Assembly: GCA_964458125.1 (NCBI GenBank)
Contig: CAYWHE010000207.1
Coordinates: 1-7,355 of the forward strand
Length of the DNA stretch: 7,355 nucleotides
Reading direction: 5' to 3'
Source: CAYWHE01 sp964458125
GTDB taxonomy: Bacteria > Bacteroidota > Bacteroidia > AKYH767-A > OLB10
In this document: piece by piece, positions 5,690 through 7,355 of the stretch
Position numbering within the stretch: the first letter of the stretch is position 1
Layout of the letters: each line of letters begins with the position of its first letter
Made by a program: the position numbers and the translations under genes
The notes under the pieces: generated by a model
Told to the model about the DNA's origin: nothing
Databases searched by the model: none
The model's input: only the letters and a program-made list of their open reading frames with translations

Positions 5690-7355
5690 TTAATGCCGCA
5701 CAATTATTTTCGCATACCCTGGATCTCCGTTACAGGTTACCCGGATCAGGTACATGCCATCATGCAAATGACCGGCAGGTATATTTATACGGGAACTCTT
5801 GTTAAGGAAAGTTGTGGATTCAGAAATCAGCTGCCCCATCATGGAAAACAGGCTGACCTTAAATATTCCGCTTGCCTCGTTGTTCAGTTGCAGGAAAAAA
5901 TTTTCATCGGCCGGATTCGGAAATACAGTTAAGGAAAATTCCTGGAATGATTCAGGCATGCCCGTGGTCAGGATGGTATTCACAGTGGTGTTTGTTTTTA
6001 CGCCTTCATTAAAATCAAAGAAAATATCAGCGCTGTTATGGATCTGTGTTCCGTTCGCAAGATTCGGCTGCTGTTTTATAGTGTAAACCGCAAATCCGTT
6101 ACTCAAAATGGAATCCTGGGATATGGCGGGCAGGTAAATGGAATTAAAACTCATTTTTAAAATCCCTGCTGATGAAATTTCCGTTTGGTGGGGATGTGTG
6201 GAATAGCCCGGCCGAAGAGTGGTCCAGTCCAGGTCGCTGTCAAGTGTATCCAGAATAATGATATTCTGAGCATAGTAATTTCCCAGGTTCTGGAAATGAA
6301 TCACGTATTCAAGTACCGAGTCAGAGGTTGAAATAAATCCCTGCGGACCTGTTCCTGACGGGGAAACTTCCTTATAATTCGGATCATACGATCCAAGGGT
6401 TACCAGGGAATGAAAATTATAATTGTTCCACCAGGTGGTGTCGCCGGAAACGGGTAATAGGCTGTCATTGTAAATAAGTAATGTATTGATGGGTACAGTC
6501 ACCGGAACCTGGTGCGTCACATCCAATATATAATATTTAAGGGGAACCAGCAGGGGGGCGTTCCATTCAGCCATATGCTGCGGAACATTTAAAGCTGCCG
6601 GTGGCACGGAAGAGCTCACAAAAGGCGCCTGTGGATGATAATCATAATAACCCTGGATGGGTAACGAAACTGTACCCTGGTTGAAGTACGTTACCCGCCG
6701 AATAAAGGATTGCCCCACAACGGGAAGCTGGTAATAGTTGTAGGAATTAACCACCAGATCATTTACCAAAACCAGTGAATCGGCAATATCCTGGTTGATT
6801 ACAGCGCCTGCCAGTGGAACGGTAACCGAAAACGGGTTCGTTCCGGGACATACCTGGTAACGGTAGGGTATGCTGAGTTGGGAAATGGTTGAATTACCCA
6901 CTGGTACCGTAAACGAATAATGGCCTGTCGGATCGGTGTACTGAACCTCACCGGTTGAACCGCATAGCAACGGGATATTCTCCAGACCTGATTCAACCCA
7001 GTCGAACAGGCAGTTCTGGTTCATGTCAAAAAATACATTGCCCTCAATAGTGCCCGTACAGGGAGCAACACTGTTATACCCAAGATACATCCAGTTATTG
7101 ATCTGGCATCCGGCGGCATCAGTGATATTCACAGAATAATATCCGGGAAGCAGGCTGGTGATGGTCTGGGTGGAGGCCCCATTGGACCAGTAGAATTGAT
7201 ATGGAGCTGTACCTCCGGTGGGGTTGGCTGTGATGATGCCATCATTGGTGTATAAACAGGATGCAATCTGCCAGGTAAAGGAAGATGTCATTGAAATAAT
7301 ATTCTGTATAGTGGCGCAATGCGTCACCGAACAACCGGCCCCATCTGTAACGGTT
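5690..7355 (-). CDS. T9SS type A sorting-domain surface protein with SprB-type repeat (5' end outside window)
   Basis: Predicted to be exported by the type IX secretion system and anchored to or released from the cell surface; specific function unknown. A GTG at 7327 could be called as the start, but the frame is open to the window edge and reads TVTDGAGCSVT before it, the typical end of a SprB repeat, so the gene continues outside. Numbering residues from that GTG: a full SprB-type repeat at about 24-74; an SdrD-B-like region from about 93 (GNVFFDMNQNCLFDWVESG); an all-beta middle; a T9SS-associated DUF11/DUF7619-like domain at about 315-452 (DPNYKEVSPSG, HFQNLGNYYAQNIIILDTLD, SADIFFDFNEGVKTNTT); and the sorting domain at 466-545 (VFPNPADENFFLQL, DGMYLIRV, ending KIIVRH). 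Such proteins usually have an N-terminal signal peptide, not visible here. No frameshift is seen. Composition looks A+T-richer than its neighbours, common for surface proteins. Domain calls are from memory of the families. Confidence 0.9.
   Translation of the reverse strand, partial: TVTDGAGCSVTHCATIQNIISMTSSFTWQIASCLYTNDGIITANPTGGTAPYQFYWSNGASTQTITSLLPGYYSVNITDAAGCQINNWMYLGYNSVAPCTGTIEGNVFFDMNQNCLFDWVESGLENIPLLCGSTGEVQYTDPTGHYSFTVPVGNSTISQLSIPYRYQVCPGTNPFSVTVPLAGAVINQDIADSLVLVNDLVVNSYNYYQLPVVGQSFIRRVTYFNQGTVSLPIQGYYDYHPQAPFVSSSVPPAALNVPQHMAEWNAPLLVPLKYYILDVTHQVPVTVPINTLLIYNDSLLPVSGDTTWWNNYNFHSLVTLGSYDPNYKEVSPSGTGPQGFISTSDSVLEYVIHFQNLGNYYAQNIIILDTLDSDLDWTTLRPGYSTHPHQTEISSAGILKMSFNSIYLPAISQDSILSNGFAVYTIKQQPNLANGTQIHNSADIFFDFNEGVKTNTTVNTILTTGMPESFQEFSLTVFPNPADENFFLQLNNEASGIFKVSLFSMMGQLISESTTFLNKSSRINIPAGHLHDGMYLIRVTCNGDPGYAKIIVRH
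7106..7258 (-). repeat. SprB-type repeat unit inside the T9SS protein
   Basis: Encodes a unit with the pattern C...NDGIITANPTGGTAPYQF, YWSNGASTQTITSLLPGYYS, VNITDAAGC. The end of a preceding unit (TVTDGAGC) lies at 7331-7354, about 75 residues upstream measured cysteine to cysteine. At least two units are therefore present and more are likely beyond the right edge. Confidence 0.75.

Noticed and set aside
5677..5693. Overlapping A+T palindromes after the T9SS gene stop
   Set aside because: The spacers are one or two bases and the stems are A+T only, too weak and tight for a terminator. They could be chance in A+T-rich sequence.
6799..6996. 65-codon minus-strand frame inside the T9SS gene
   Set aside because: Overlaps the main T9SS frame in another register and has no recognisable product.

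Overview
The window reads as chromosomal DNA of a Bacteroidota bacterium, most likely from the Bacteroidales or a related order. The reasons are: (i) a cell-surface protein with a SprB-type repeat and a C-terminal type IX secretion (T9SS) sorting domain; (ii) an MCE-domain gene followed by a membrane Fe-S protein, a pairing familiar from this phylum; (iii) TAnnTTTG -7 promoter elements and few Shine-Dalgarno sites; (iv) protein sequences that resemble Bacteroidota versions of MutY, LipA and DeoC. Base composition looks close to half G+C in the housekeeping genes and somewhat lower in the T9SS gene. No mobile element, CRISPR array, tRNA or rRNA was seen.

Layout. Left arm, minus strand: lipA (lipoyl synthase) is followed after 42 bp by mutY (adenine DNA glycosylase), which runs off the left edge. 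A roughly 400-bp divergent intergenic region separates lipA from a plus-strand pair: a single-pass MCE/MlaD-like lipid-transport protein and, 21 bp later, a five-helix membrane protein with two [4Fe-4S] motifs related to heterodisulfide-reductase electron carriers. After a 263-bp A+T-rich gap comes deoC (deoxyribose-phosphate aldolase), also on the plus strand, apparently with its own promoter. Convergent with deoC is the 3' part of a large T9SS-exported protein on the minus strand; its reading frame is open through the right edge, so its true start is outside the window.

How the genes work together. LipA makes the lipoyl cofactor of 2-oxoacid dehydrogenases and MutY removes A mispaired with 8-oxoguanine; both are Fe-S enzymes, but their proximity need not mean a shared pathway. 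The MCE and Fe-S genes look co-transcribed. From memory of related genomes, an amidase gene upstream and a second, CCG-domain Fe-S gene downstream are common; both are absent here. DeoC salvages deoxyribose phosphate into central metabolism. The T9SS protein is probably displayed on or released from the cell surface.

No clearly new system is visible. The points most worth a second look are the stripped-down MCE/Fe-S pair, a nine-A tract followed by a perfect hairpin inside mutY (which on the opposite strand has the form of an intrinsic terminator), and the near-leaderless lipA promoter.
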